Shown in pieces: positions 38,014 through 47,476 of a stretch of DNA of 64,000 bases. Below the pieces are notes generated by a model. It did not search any database and had not been told where the DNA came from. It was given only the letters and a program-made list of their open reading frames with translations. Position 1 is the stretch's first letter; each line of letters opens with the position of its first letter. Made by a program: the position numbers and the translations under genes. Source of the stretch: Methanococcoides methylutens (GTDB taxonomy: Archaea; Halobacteriota; Methanosarcinia; Methanosarcinales; Methanosarcinaceae); contig NZ_JRHO01000005.1 in the NCBI RefSeq assembly GCF_000765475.1, positions 62,001-126,000 on the forward strand, written 5' to 3'.

Positions 38014-39192
38014 ATGTTGGGGGAAATAACAAAAACTATAGTAATAGTTTCAACAGTTTTAATTTTATTTACAACTGTGTGTATAGCGGTAGGCTTTGAT
38101 GACTGTGCGGACTGTCATCAGGATTCTTATAATCTGTGGAGCTCTTCTGCCCACAATATTGCAGATTGTGGAATCTGCCATTCTCCTGCTGAAAGTGGTT
38201 TTGAAGGTCACATTTCGAACCCTTCTGATTCAGTTCCAACTGCAGATCTGTCTTCAGAGGTTTGTGGGGATTGCCATGCTGCCATCTTTGATGAGTGGAA
38301 TGAGTTTGGCGAGGTGGGATTCGATATGGAGGCAATGGCAAGCCATTCCGAGCCGACGGAGATCGCAGAACCTTACGTACTGCACTCGGATGTCTCCTGT
38401 GTAGTGTGCAAGAGCACTGATGGTGCAATATTGAACCTTGAAGAGGCAGAGGTATATATGCTGAACGAGGAAGCTGCTCATGACCTGAATGTAACGGAAT
38501 GGACAATATCATGTGTTGCCTGTCATGATCCTCATGAAGGTGGCCTCTGGTTGGAAAATAGCACACTTCTCTGTGGCAACTGCCATAATACAGAGGGCTT
38601 GGTTGCAGATGGTAACACACCGGTCGTCAGGCATGCGCAGTGGGAAATGGTCAGTACGTCGGGATATGTTGATGGAACTCACCCCACAGCAATAGGTTGT
38701 GTTGATTGCCATATGTCAATGATACCTTTGGACGGTGAAGTTACTACAGGTCATGACTTTGATTTCGATGCAGTGGCGCTTTCAGACCCAGATGCATCCA
38801 ATGGCTGTTATATGTGCCATCAGGACTCGTTGACATCACTGATTGAGGAAAAGCAAGCTCCAATTTCACAGAAACTCTCTGATCTCAATTCATTAAAAGA
38901 AGAAGCAAACATTGCTCTTGAAAGTGTCAATGGAACGGATTCCTATGAAATCCAGCTTGCCAACTATAATGACGGGCTTTTCTATCTTACAGAAGTTGAA
39001 AACGACGGCAGCGTTGGTATCCATAACCTAGTTCGTGCCCATTCCGATCTTGATATGTCCGAAAATTTCTTCAACTCGGTCATTGAGGGAAGTTCGGGAG
39101 TTGATGAACCTGCAGACCAGGTGCCCGCACCAGGTGGAATAGTTGTATTAATGGTATTTGCTACAGTTGCCTTCTTACTGAAGAGGGACTGA
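38014..39192 (+). CDS. Membrane-anchored multiheme cytochrome c with seven CxxCH and one CxxCK
   Basis: A 392-residue exported redox protein. A signal segment (residues 9-27) is followed by heme sites at 31 (CADCH), 52 (CGICH), 84 (CGDCH), 129 (CVVCK), 167 (CVACH), 187 (CGNCH), 229 (CVDCH) and 265 (CYMCH). A helical, Ser/Asn-rich region without hemes and a C-terminal anchor (PAPGGIVVLMVFATVAFLLK) follow. The fourth-of-eight CxxCK and the following CVACHDPH, CGNCH, CVDCHM order resemble octaheme and NrfA-type nitrite reductases. The Tyr that follows the CxxCH in NrfA is absent and the protein is short. It may be an extracellular electron-transfer protein instead. ATG 38014 is chosen as giving a proper signal peptide. 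Confidence 0.85.
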   Translation: MLGEITKTIVIVSTVLILFTTVCIAVGFDDCADCHQDSYNLWSSSAHNIADCGICHSPAESGFEGHISNPSDSVPTADLSSEVCGDCHAAIFDEWNEFGEVGFDMEAMASHSEPTEIAEPYVLHSDVSCVVCKSTDGAILNLEEAEVYMLNEEAAHDLNVTEWTISCVACHDPHEGGLWLENSTLLCGNCHNTEGLVADGNTPVVRHAQWEMVSTSGYVDGTHPTAIGCVDCHMSMIPLDGEVTTGHDFDFDAVALSDPDASNGCYMCHQDSLTSLIEEKQAPISQKLSDLNSLKEEANIALESVNGTDSYEIQLANYNDGLFYLTEVENDGSVGIHNLVRAHSDLDMSENFFNSVIEGSSGVDEPADQVPAPGGIVVLMVFATVAFLLKRD

Positions 39193-39206
39193 TTTGTGTC
39201 CCTCTT
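39181..39206 (+). terminator. Hairpin at the end of the cytochrome gene
   Basis: AAGAGGGAC and GTCCCTCTT form a perfect nine-base stem that includes the TGA stop, followed by ATCTATCTTTTTTA. The opposite gene ends 12 bases later, so it may serve both directions. Confidence 0.65.
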
Positions 39207-39217
39207 ATCTATCTTTT

Positions 39218-39742
39218 TTAATTGATGGCTTTAAGGACTGCTTTTCCGTATTCCTTAGCACTTTTAGGATCTCTTCCTGTGACAATCTTTCCATCTGAGA
39301 TCACTCCTTTATCCTTGTGCTTAGCTCCCCTTTCCTTAAGTATCCTAACTGTCTCATCGTTCTTGAAAACCGTACTTTTCTTTCCTTCAAGAACACCGGC
39401 ATTTGCGAGTACGACAGGGGATATGCATATTGCAGCAACGACCTTGCCCTGATCCTTTGCTTTTCTTACAATATCCTGCAGTTCCTTGTTGTCCCACAGG
39501 TATTGTCTGGAACCTCCGCCACCTGTGATGGATATGGCATCATATTCGTCTATGTTCACATCAGAGATGCTGAGGTCAGGTTTCACCTCTCCTCCGAGAA
39601 TTCCTTTTGCTTTTTTCGTTGTGTTGCTGGCAACGGTGACCTTAGCACCATTTTTCTCAAACACTTCCTTTGGTTCAAAGAATTCCTCGTCCCTGAAGTT
39701 TTCCTGTGCAACTATCATGAGTATTTTCTTCTGGTCTGTCAT
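39218..39742 (-). CDS. DJ-1/PfpI family protein
   Basis: A 174-residue member of the class I glutamine amidotransferase-like fold. The nucleophile elbow AAICISPVVLANAG places Cys106 in the DJ-1 position, with an N-terminal acidic EDEE-like group (ENFRDEEFFEP) that would hold the partner Glu. The SITGGGGSRQYLW loop is also typical. Members act as intracellular proteases, glyoxalases/deglycases or chaperones, and sequence alone does not decide. It is monocistronic and convergent with the cytochrome gene. AAGGTGATC precedes its ATG. Confidence 0.85.
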   Translation of the reverse strand: MTDQKKILMIVAQENFRDEEFFEPKEVFEKNGAKVTVASNTTKKAKGILGGEVKPDLSISDVNIDEYDAISITGGGGSRQYLWDNKELQDIVRKAKDQGKVVAAICISPVVLANAGVLEGKKSTVFKNDETVRILKERGAKHKDKGVISDGKIVTGRDPKSAKEYGKAVLKAIN

Positions 39743-39978
39743 TTGATCACCTTCTGGATATTTCTGATATTATCATTTTAAGAACTGTAGCTGTTGACAT
39801 AATGTTCCTTCACTATCTTATAAATCAATGGCGAATTTCCTTCGGCTTTTCTTCTTTCTATCATCCATCTCCACCTTACCTTCCTCTCCATTTTCATACT
39901 CTCTTTCTCTTTCTCCTTTTTTTCTTCTTTAGAAAAGTGTATAAGCTAACAGTACTTTAGAAAACTAGGTGTGAAAGA

Positions 39979-42801
39979 ATGGAGCGTATCTACAAATATT
40001 ATCCAGAGGATTTTGGAGAACTGACAGTAAAGGTCATTCATATGGACCTTTTGTTCGATGTTTATGATGATCACACTTATGTGAGTTCGGATCTCAAGGT
40101 CAGAACCCTTGGAAAGCCGATAACATCACTTGATCTTAACTGCCGTGATCTCGATATCAAAAAAATTAGCTGCAAAGAATATGATGTTTCTTACGATTAC
40201 AAGGCAGATGAATACATTCTCTCAATTGAATTCGGCTGCCAGGTTCCGGCAGACACAGAAATTGTGATCCATACGGAAACAATATGCAAACCGACCTGGA
40301 ACATCCTTGAAGGTCTTTATTATGACGAGACTCCTGCAGGGGCACCGCCACAACAGATAACACAATGCCAGCAGTGGGGATTCCAGCGTATCGTTCCATG
40401 CATCGATGACATGACCGCTAAATGTACTTATACTACTACCATCATCGCAGACGAGCGTTATACCAATCTCATAACCAACGGTGATGTTGTGGAGGAAAAA
40501 AATTCCGTTGGTAATGGCAGGGCCAGGATCGTCTATGACAATTCCGTTACACCAATGGCAACTTACCTTTTCTTCCTCGGGGTTGGAACTTACCGGACAT
40601 TTACAAGGGAGTTCGAGTATCCTGATGGGCATACTTTCGATCTTGAGTTGCTGGTGCCGCCGGAATCTGATGTTTATCCAGCAGAAAAGGCACTGGATGT
40701 ACTCTATGATTCAGTGATGTGGACTTACCTTTTCACAGGTCCTGAGCAGTACACTGACATTGATAAAAGGAAGGAGATATATGATCTGATCCGGGTCCGC
40801 GATGCTCTCAAGGCTGAAGGGAAGTCCGATGATCTGGTATTCTTACGGGATGAGCTCAAAAAGCTCGACAGCTCTCTTACGATGGGGTACAAATATACAG
40901 GTACTGTCTATCGTGAGATCGGTATGCAAAACTCTGATTTTGGCGGTATGGAGAATGTTGGCAACACCACGATCACGACCAACCGTATCATGCCATATCC
41001 GGAAACCACTGATCCCTCATTTGAGTATATGGTGCGTGTCAAGGTCCATGAATATTATCATAATATAAATGGTTCGGAGGTCACAGGCTGGAGTCCGTTC
41101 GAGATATGGCTCAACGAAGCAGTGACCGTTCACATCGAGCATCAGTTCCATGCATTTGTCTTCGGAGAGAACTACAGTCGTTTGTCCAACGTTCTTGATC
41201 TTCTGGCGCCCGGGGTAGGTACCTTTGCGCTTGACAGTGGTGCTGCTTCCATGTCCATTGTTCCTGAAGGCTTCAATGATCCCAATGACCTGATCACAGC
41301 GGTAACGTATGTAAAAGCTCCTGAATTCGTGAGAATGCTTGAAACCCTTATGGGCAAGGAAAATTTTGCCCGTGCTCTTGATATCTATCATACCAAGTTC
41401 AGCCATTCTAATGCAAAAGGTTCTGATTGGTTAAAGACCATGGAAGAAGTTTCCGGAATGGATTTTTCCGAAATGTCGGAAACATGGCTAGCACAGACAA
41501 AATTCCCAATGGTTCAAATTGATACTTCTTATGATGCGGAAAGCATGTTCTTTACACTGGATATCCATCAGGAAATTCCGGAGGGTGGAAAGCATTGGGA
41601 GTTCCCCTTTGTCGCAGCTTTGGTGGATGGAGATGGAAATGATATTGTGGAAATTAATGAATGGATCTCTTCCGAGGATGCTAATATTGCCATAGAGAAC
41701 GTTGAAGCGCCTGCATTTGTATCTGTAAATCGTGGCTATTCCTTCTATGGGAAGGTCATTCGTGAGGTTTCTGATGAAGAACTTCTTCTGCAGGTAAGGA
41801 AGGACAGCGATATGATCAACCGTTTCATTGCCTACTATACACTTGTGGACAGGGAGAAAATGAGATTGCTTGCTGATCCTCAGGCAAAAGTATCTGAAAT
41901 GTTCATCGAACTGTTCAATGACCTCATTGGTGATGATGTCTTGATGGAAGAGGTGGGTGGTCAGTTCCTTGCCATCTTTGAATCAGTTGAAGATGAAAGA
42001 TTAGCACATCGTTATCAGATGCTCTATGATGTGAAAAAACGTATCCTTGAAGGCATTGCAAGAAATAACACAGTATCCCTCCTGAATCTTTACCACAAGT
42101 ACCTGAAGGTGTCGATACCGCAGGATGATACGCTTGAAGAGTATGCTCGTGTTATTAAAGCACGTCAGGTGAAGAACACTGTGTTGCGAATCCTTGCTAC
42201 CCTTGACACTCCATTTGTGCATCAGTTATGCAATAAGCAGTTTGTTGAAGCATCATGTGCAAGTGACCGGCTTGTAGCATTTGACTGCTACATTAACAGC
42301 TCTGCTGAGGACAAGATGGTATTTTTGGAGAATTTCATGGAAGAATCCAGGAAGAACCTTGTTGCATGGGAAGCTTTCCTTTCAATAGTTGCAGGAAATA
42401 GTAGTTCCGATGCTGTTTCTCTTGTGAAGAACATTGAGGCTTCAGAGTCCTTCCGCATTGAGCAGGCCAATGATCAGCGCGCTCTATATGGTGGTTTTGG
42501 AAGGAACCGGAAGATATCCCTGCAGACGGAAGGTGGGCGTGAACTTCTTCGATCCATTCTGCTTAAACTTGCAGCAGTTAATGAGTATAGCACTACAAAT
42601 CTTCTCAATGTATTTGCTAACATCGACCTGATGGAAGATGAATATCATGTGCCTTTGGTCTCAATACTTGCAGAGATGCTTGACAGCCTTGATGCAGAGA
42701 AAGTTCCAAGTGTCTACAACAGGATCAGAAAGCTGTTACAAGGTGCACCCAATGCAGTGGAAGTTTATGAGGCACAGTTTGGTAAGATCAAAGCAATTTG
42801 A
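39979..42801 (+). CDS. M1 family zinc aminopeptidase
   Basis: A 940-residue cytosolic aminopeptidase of the PepN/ERAP group. The exopeptidase motif GGMEN is at residues 322-326. The zinc site is HEYYH (His357, His361) with Glu358 as base and Glu380 in WLNEAV as third ligand. The N-terminal beta-sandwich (residues 1-200) and the long C-terminal helical domain complete the usual four-domain design. There is no signal peptide. Such an enzyme trims peptides released by the proteasome. GAACGGAGCG-like sequence at the start is weak as ribosome-binding site; TGTGAAAGA precedes ATG. A bidirectional terminator follows. Confidence 0.92.
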   Translation: MERIYKYYPEDFGELTVKVIHMDLLFDVYDDHTYVSSDLKVRTLGKPITSLDLNCRDLDIKKISCKEYDVSYDYKADEYILSIEFGCQVPADTEIVIHTETICKPTWNILEGLYYDETPAGAPPQQITQCQQWGFQRIVPCIDDMTAKCTYTTTIIADERYTNLITNGDVVEEKNSVGNGRARIVYDNSVTPMATYLFFLGVGTYRTFTREFEYPDGHTFDLELLVPPESDVYPAEKALDVLYDSVMWTYLFTGPEQYTDIDKRKEIYDLIRVRDALKAEGKSDDLVFLRDELKKLDSSLTMGYKYTGTVYREIGMQNSDFGGMENVGNTTITTNRIMPYPETTDPSFEYMVRVKVHEYYHNINGSEVTGWSPFEIWLNEAVTVHIEHQFHAFVFGENYSRLSNVLDLLAPGVGTFALDSGAASMSIVPEGFNDPNDLITAVTYVKAPEFVRMLETLMGKENFARALDIYHTKFSHSNAKGSDWLKTMEEVSGMDFSEMSETWLAQTKFPMVQIDTSYDAESMFFTLDIHQEIPEGGKHWEFPFVAALVDGDGNDIVEINEWISSEDANIAIENVEAPAFVSVNRGYSFYGKVIREVSDEELLLQVRKDSDMINRFIAYYTLVDREKMRLLADPQAKVSEMFIELFNDLIGDDVLMEEVGGQFLAIFESVEDERLAHRYQMLYDVKKRILEGIARNNTVSLLNLYHKYLKVSIPQDDTLEEYARVIKARQVKNTVLRILATLDTPFVHQLCNKQFVEASCASDRLVAFDCYINSSAEDKMVFLENFMEESRKNLVAWEAFLSIVAGNSSSDAVSLVKNIEASESFRIEQANDQRALYGGFGRNRKISLQTEGGRELLRSILLKLAAVNEYSTTNLLNVFANIDLMEDEYHVPLVSILAEMLDSLDAEKVPSVYNRIRKLLQGAPNAVEVYEAQFGKIKAI

Positions 42802-42812
42802 TGGCTAATTAA

Positions 42813-42838
42813 AAGGAGAATTCGGGAATATTCTCCTT
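42813..42838. terminator. Bidirectional hairpin between convergent genes
   Basis: AAGGAGAAT and ATTCTCCTT form a nine-base stem, with A-rich sequence on the left and CTCTTTTAATTT on the right, suitable for both the aminopeptidase and the HAD gene. Confidence 0.6.
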
Positions 42839-42844
42839 GCTCTT

Positions 42845-43510
42845 TTAATTTATGTGGACAAAGTCCAGAACATCCGTAATTCCTGACAATATTATGTCTG
42901 CTTGAACTTCATTTGAATGGTGCAGACGATCGCCATAAGCAGCGTAAGCAGTTATCATTCCTAGTTGTCTTGCAGGTTCTATATCACGATGAGGGCTATC
43001 TCCTACAAAGATTGCCTGTGATGGTTTGACTTCCAGAAGGTCAAGTGCAAAATGGAAGACTTTATGGTCGGGTTTTTTAGCGCCTGTCATATCGTTGGTC
43101 ACAATGAAATCAAAATATTCTATTATTTGCATTCTTTCCAGTCTTTTAGTGGCATTGTGGGAGTGGGCATCAGTGACAAGTGCCAGAGAAATTCGTTCTT
43201 CTTTCAGGACTTTAAGTGTATGCTTCACTCCGGGATAGAGCACAATAGCTTCCAGCTTTATGGTTTCGTAGATCCTGCAACAGGTCACATAATTATCTTC
43301 GGAGTAAAGCCCATTGTCCTGAAGGTAGTCCTTAATGTTCTCAAGATCTTCAAAACCGGGAGTGCCTCGCAGGAAATATCTGAGCATGGCTTCCGGATCT
43401 CCTGCACCGAGGTGCTTTACCATTTTTTTGCATGCAGTAAGTTTAGCTTCAAGAAAATCAAATAGGGTGTTGTCCATATCAAAAAGGACAGCCTTTATGT
43501 TCCTTTTCAT
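42845..43510 (-). CDS. HAD-superfamily phosphatase (subfamily IA)
   Basis: A 221-residue phosphohydrolase. Motif I is VLFDMDNTLFD (nucleophile and acid/base Asp), motif II is the Thr in LALVTDAHS, motif III the Lys in TGAKKPDHKVF, and motif IV is AIFVGDSPHRDI. An alpha-helical cap lies between motif I and II. The substrate could be phosphoglycolate or another small sugar phosphate. I start at ATG 43510 (KRNIKAVLFDMD), as the eight residues upstream have no family support. It is downstream of a small membrane protein gene on the same strand. Confidence 0.88.
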   Translation of the reverse strand: MKRNIKAVLFDMDNTLFDFLEAKLTACKKMVKHLGAGDPEAMLRYFLRGTPGFEDLENIKDYLQDNGLYSEDNYVTCCRIYETIKLEAIVLYPGVKHTLKVLKEERISLALVTDAHSHNATKRLERMQIIEYFDFIVTNDMTGAKKPDHKVFHFALDLLEVKPSQAIFVGDSPHRDIEPARQLGMITAYAAYGDRLHHSNEVQADIILSGITDVLDFVHIN

Positions 43511-43530
43511 GGGGCAGGATTTCCTCCACT

Positions 43531-43884
43531 TCAATACTCGAAAAAGGCAAGATATCCGGGTAACCCCAAGTTAAGAATTGGTACTAATATGACAAGTCCC
43601 AACCATCGTGACTTGTTGACTGCATATGCTATTTCTCCCCAGATGTAGGCAGCATAAATGATGTTTATAAAAGGTATGAAAAATGGTATCAATGCTATAC
43701 CTGATAGTCTGCATATTCGTACCATCAGTAGAAGGTTCAGTATCGGTATCCATGCCATCCATACATTTGCTGTCTGTGTCTTTGTAGCAATAACCTGTAA
43801 TGAATAGGCGAAGTATATGTAGAAAAATAAAGCTGCAAACAAATGTGAGATACCAAATCCCGGGAATAGTAATCCTATATCCAT
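43531..43884 (-). CDS. Small four-helix membrane protein (DUF5684-like)
   Basis: A membrane protein of about 117 residues with hydrophobic stretches near residues 10-32, 42-58, 62-80 and 92-112. It has the pattern of signal-peptidase-like/DUF5684 small membrane proteins: ANVWMAWIPILNLLLMVRI, then WGEIAYAVNKSRWLGLVIL and PILNLGLPGYLAF. The function is unknown. ATG 43884 is preceded by AGGTGA at five bases; GTG 43893 is the alternative. It lies 20 bases upstream of the HAD gene start and is probably co-transcribed with it. Confidence 0.7.
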   Translation of the reverse strand: MDIGLLFPGFGISHLFAALFFYIYFAYSLQVIATKTQTANVWMAWIPILNLLLMVRICRLSGIALIPFFIPFINIIYAAYIWGEIAYAVNKSRWLGLVILVPILNLGLPGYLAFFEY

Positions 43885-43991
43885 ATCATTCACCTATATT
43901 CAATAAATTGTCAGATGTTGTATTTATCCATACTGGTGATAATAGCGATACTGGAGATGTTCTATATAGTGTGTATTCTATATGAACGATT

Positions 43992-44894
43992 ATGGGTTCA
44001 GCACCGATAAGGGGCTATCTGGAGATCACTTCCGGGTGTATAATATATGGGATGGTGGGCGTATTTCTTGCTTTCATACATGATATGGGTACTCTGCCGA
44101 TCATATTTTACAAACTTTTGATAGGTATAGTATTCATGCTGTGCTATCTCTACTTTACCGGAAAGACAGGGATCCTGAGGTTGGGTGGGAAAAGGCGTCA
44201 TCTTATGCTTCTTGGCGTTTTCAAGCTTATGACCATATCTTTCTATTTTACGTGTATCATTTATTCAGGGCTTTCAATAGCAATACTCTTACTATATACT
44301 GCACCTATGTATGTGACCTTATTGTCTCCAATCGTACTCAAGGAGAAGCTGACACGGTCTGGTCTTGTCGGACTGGTCCTGTCCATGATCGGGATATTCC
44401 TTATTGTGGATCCTGCAACGTTTATTCGCTCTGGTATCGGGGATATTCATTTTATCGGGATTTTGGCTGGTATTCTGTCGGGAATCTCTTTTAGTTGCAT
44501 TATCATGACCGCCCGTTATGTCAGGGATGAGTATTCCGGCTTTTCACAGTTTTTCTGGGCAACTGCCTTCTGTGTCGTTGTGCTTATTCCATTTGCCCCC
44601 ACGGTGTCTATTCCGATACTTAGGGAGAACTTCCTGATGCTCCTGCTTTTCGGGTTGGTGAATACAAGTATCAGTGGTGTTCTGTATTTCAATGGCCTTT
44701 CAAGGGTTCGGACCCAGGCTGCCAGCATACTTGCAATGTTGGAACCGGTTAGTGGTATCTTTTTTGATTATACTATTCTTCATAATGCGATCTTTGCCGA
44801 AACGGTAGTTGGGTGTATGTTCATTATTGCAGGTGCTCTCCTTGCCGTTACTGAACATATTTCATTTGGAAAATATCTTGAATTTGGGACTTGA
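43992..44894 (+). CDS. EamA/DMT-family transporter
   Basis: A 300-residue membrane protein with ten hydrophobic segments in two EamA repeats. The first repeat has PIIFYKLLIGIVFML and AILLLYTAPMYVTLLSPIVL; the second repeat has AASILAMLEPVSGIFFDYTI, the signature LEP turn before the last helices. It is a drug/metabolite transporter superfamily exporter with unknown substrate. The gene is divergent from the small membrane protein gene, from which it is separated by about 107 bases. No clear ribosome-binding site precedes ATG 43992. The preceding TATATAGTG (43964-43972) may make the transcript nearly leaderless. Confidence 0.85.
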   Translation: MGSAPIRGYLEITSGCIIYGMVGVFLAFIHDMGTLPIIFYKLLIGIVFMLCYLYFTGKTGILRLGGKRRHLMLLGVFKLMTISFYFTCIIYSGLSIAILLLYTAPMYVTLLSPIVLKEKLTRSGLVGLVLSMIGIFLIVDPATFIRSGIGDIHFIGILAGILSGISFSCIIMTARYVRDEYSGFSQFFWATAFCVVVLIPFAPTVSIPILRENFLMLLLFGLVNTSISGVLYFNGLSRVRTQAASILAMLEPVSGIFFDYTILHNAIFAETVVGCMFIIAGALLAVTEHISFGKYLEFGT

Positions 44895-45053
44895 AATTCT
44901 GGTTATATGGGTTTCGATATTGGAATTTTAATTGGATTTTATGCTGGGATTCGACATGGCTATATATGATATTGTTATTTGTTAGTCATATTCTGGTATT
45001 ATTTGGTATGGAATGCACTTATTGAACATGCCAAAGAATTGCAATAAATAATG

Positions 45054-45187
45054 TTATATACCAGAAATTGTATATTCAGCGGAGTCGCTTTTGAATTAAT
45101 AAAAATTTAAAAAGCCACATGGCTGTGTCGGAACGAATGTGTTCCGAGGCTACGGGGTGTTATTTACACCCTTAAGGAGGATATTAT
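45054..45187 (+). promoter_or_regulatory. Promoter and structured leader of rps13-rps4-rps11-rpoD
   Basis: TATA element TTATATA at 45054-45060. The leader carries two hairpins: TCGGAAC/GTTCCGA (45128-45147) and GGGTGT/ACACCC (45155-45171), the latter ending five bases before AAGGAGG. Such a structure next to the ribosome-binding site could control translation, for example by an autogenous r-protein; that is inference. From 44895 to 45053 I see nothing. Confidence 0.5.
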
Positions 45188-45634
45188 ATGGCAGACGAAG
45201 AAATTAGACATCTGGTTCGTATAATGAATACTGACCTGCAGGGAAGCCAGCGGGTTAAGTACGCATTGACCGGTATCCGTGGTATCGGGTTAAGAGCCTC
45301 TCGTGTTATTGTAGATAGTACTGGTGTCGATCCAAATGCAGTGATCGGTTACCTTCCTGATGAGGACGTTGAAAAACTTGATACTGCAATTGCGCAGTTC
45401 GAGCAGCACCTTCCTGTATGGATGCTCAACAGGCAGCGAGACCCAACAACCGGGGACAACAAGCATCTTCTTGGTCAGGATATCATTATGACCCTGAAGG
45501 AAGACCTTAACAACCTTAAGAAGGCACGCGCATACCGTGGTCTCAGACATGAGAGAGGTCTTAAGGTCAGAGGACAGAGAACCAAGTCCACTGGAAGACG
45601 TGGTAGCACCATTGGTGTAAGGAAGAAGAAATAA
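45188..45634 (+). CDS. rps13: 30S ribosomal protein S13 (uS13)
   Basis: A 148-residue head protein contacting the P-site tRNA. Motifs are [20 protein letters not shown], the helix-hairpin-helix [16 protein letters not shown], and the basic C-terminal [27 protein letters not shown] eight bases before the ATG is a very strong ribosome-binding site. It is the first gene of the alpha-operon equivalent, which here has its own promoter and lies 7.4 kb from cbf5. Confidence 0.96.
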   Translation: MADEEIRHLVRIMNTDLQGSQRVKYALTGIRGIGLRASRVIVDSTGVDPNAVIGYLPDEDVEKLDTAIAQFEQHLPVWMLNRQRDPTTGDNKHLLGQDIIMTLKEDLNNLKKARAYRGLRHERGLKVRGQRTKSTGRRGSTIGVRKKK

Positions 45635-45646
45635 AGGTGATGCAAT

Positions 45647-46201
45647 ATGGTATATCCTGGTAAAAGCACAAAATCTTATGATACACCAAAGCACCCCTGG
45701 CAGGCTGCTAGGATGGCAAGCGAGGTTGAGCTCGTCAAAAAGTATGGTCTCCGTAACAAGAGGGAACTTTGGAAATCACACAGTGTACTGAGAAGGTTCA
45801 GGGCAGACGCAAGGCGTCTTCTTGCTGAATCTGCAGAAGCTGATCTTACCGGTCATGCAAAGACCGAAGCAGATCAGATCCTTGCAAAACTCATCAGATA
45901 CTCAATTCTGAAATCTGATTCCAGCATTGATGATATTCTTGGTCTTCAGACCGAGGCTATTCTGGAGCGCAGACTTCAGACACAGGTCCACAGGCTTGGA
46001 CTTGCCCGCACTGCACGTCAGGCAAGGCAGTTCATCACCCACGGTCACATCTCTATAGATGGGAAGAGGGTAACTGTGCCTGGTATGATGGTCACAAAGG
46101 AGCAGGAAATGACAATCGACTACTATGGTAAGTCACCTATTTCCAAGGAAGCTCACCCTGAAAGACCTGCACAGATCGCATCATCACTCGTTGAGGAATA
46201 A
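45647..46201 (+). CDS. rps4: 30S ribosomal protein S4 (uS4)
   Basis: Primary 16S rRNA-binding protein that nucleates assembly. The 184-residue archaeal form starts [20 protein letters not shown]. The S4 RNA-binding domain is [20 protein letters not shown], followed by [16 protein letters not shown]. There is no zinc knuckle, as usual. GGTGATGC precedes the ATG. A 13-base spacer follows before rps11. Confidence 0.95.
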   Translation: MVYPGKSTKSYDTPKHPWQAARMASEVELVKKYGLRNKRELWKSHSVLRRFRADARRLLAESAEADLTGHAKTEADQILAKLIRYSILKSDSSIDDILGLQTEAILERRLQTQVHRLGLARTARQARQFITHGHISIDGKRVTVPGMMVTKEQEMTIDYYGKSPISKEAHPERPAQIASSLVEE

Positions 46202-46214
46202 GGAGGAGTAAAAT

Positions 46215-46595
46215 ATGGCAAACGGAATCTGGGGTGTTGCAAACATCAAATGTTCATTTAACAACACGATCATCACCGTGACAGATCTCACCGGTGCAGA
46301 AACCATCGCAAAATCCTCTGGTGGAATGGTTGTAAAGGCAGCAAGGGATGAAAGCTCCCCATACACTGCTATGCAGATGGCAAGCCAGCTTGCAGATATT
46401 CTTAAAGACAAGGGTATCGAGGGTGTTCACATCAAAGTAAGGGCACCTGGAGGAAACAAGCAGAGAAGTCCGGGTCCGGGCGCACAGGCCGCGATCAGGG
46501 CATTTGCAAGAGCAGGCGTCAGGATCGGAAGGATCGAAGACGTTACACCAGTACCCCATGATGGAACTCGTCCAAAAGGCGGAAGGCGTGTATAA
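46215..46595 (+). CDS. rps11: 30S ribosomal protein S11 (uS11)
   Basis: A 126-residue platform protein near the mRNA exit. It has [40 protein letters not shown] and the conserved C-terminal [20 protein letters not shown], which includes the isoaspartate-prone site of S11. AAGGAGGAG gives a strong ribosome-binding site. The order S13-S4-S11-rpoD is that of most archaea. Confidence 0.96.
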   Translation: MANGIWGVANIKCSFNNTIITVTDLTGAETIAKSSGGMVVKAARDESSPYTAMQMASQLADILKDKGIEGVHIKVRAPGGNKQRSPGPGAQAAIRAFARAGVRIGRIEDVTPVPHDGTRPKGGRRV

Positions 46596-46618
46596 TCACA
46601 AAGAACAGAGGTTTTCCA

Positions 46619-47422
46619 ATGGAAATAGATATACTTGAGTTATCCGATAGGTCAGCAAAGTTCATTTTATCAGACACTACTGCAGCTTTTGCAAATGGTG
46701 TCCGTAGGGCAATGCTTGCCGATGTACCGACGCTAGCGATCGATGACGTGAATATCTATAATAATACTTCTGTTCTGTATGACGAGCAGCTGGCATTGAG
46801 GTTGGGTTTGATCCCCCTCACATCCAGTCTTGAGGACTTTGTGCCGCAGGATAAGTGTACCTGTGAAGGTAATGGCTGTCCTGCATGTACTGTCTCTCTG
46901 ACTCTCAGCGCCGAAGCAGGTGAAGAGGGGCAGGTCATCGTTCATTCCGGTGACATTGTTTCATCTGACCCTAACGTACAACCAGCAGACAAGAATATCC
47001 CTATAATTGATCTCAGGACCGGCCAGAAGGTTGTGCTTGAGGCAATTGCTCACATGGGTTATGGAAACGAGCATGCAAAATGGCAGGCAGGCGTTGCTTG
47101 CGGCTATAAGAACATGCCAGTTATAACCTTTGAGGGATGTGACAGGTGCGGCATATGCGTCAACGCATGCCCAAGAAACATAATTCAGCTAGGTGAAGAG
47201 ACTGCTGAGATCTCCAAAGATGATCTTCTCAAGTGCTCATTATGCAGATTATGTCAGGATTCATGTGATATAGATGCTATTACCGTTGGTGTGGATGAAA
47301 GATCTTTCATTTTCACGATGGAATCCGATGGTTCCTACACTGCTCAACAGTTAATCTTAAATGCAGTGAATACGATTAAGGGAAAAGCCTCTGAGATGCA
47401 GGGCATCTTAGATACACTGTAA
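46619..47422 (+). CDS. rpoD: RNA polymerase subunit D (Rpo3) with two [4Fe-4S] motifs
   Basis: Archaeal counterpart of bacterial alpha and eukaryotic Rpb3; it nucleates polymerase assembly with subunit L. The 267-residue protein has the D-domain start (DRSAKFILSDTTAAFANGVR), a Cys-containing insert (CTCEGNGCPACT), and a ferredoxin-like domain at about residues 170-225. That domain has two complete cluster motifs: CDRCGICVNACP and CSLCRLCQDSC. Methanosarcinales are known for retaining both clusters, while many archaea keep one or none. They may make polymerase assembly oxygen- or redox-sensitive. It ends the unit with a terminator. Confidence 0.96.
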   Translation: MEIDILELSDRSAKFILSDTTAAFANGVRRAMLADVPTLAIDDVNIYNNTSVLYDEQLALRLGLIPLTSSLEDFVPQDKCTCEGNGCPACTVSLTLSAEAGEEGQVIVHSGDIVSSDPNVQPADKNIPIIDLRTGQKVVLEAIAHMGYGNEHAKWQAGVACGYKNMPVITFEGCDRCGICVNACPRNIIQLGEETAEISKDDLLKCSLCRLCQDSCDIDAITVGVDERSFIFTMESDGSYTAQQLILNAVNTIKGKASEMQGILDTL

Positions 47423-47439
47423 ATTGGAAATGCCAATTT
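47421..47439 (+). terminator. Hairpin after rpoD
   Basis: AAATTGG and CCAATTT form a seven-base stem that begins at the stop codon, followed by CCTTTTTACTTT. It separates rpoD from the tRNA-Leu array. Confidence 0.65.
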
Positions 47440-47476
47440 CCTTTTTACTTTATTTAATTTCATAAGCATCCCGCGT

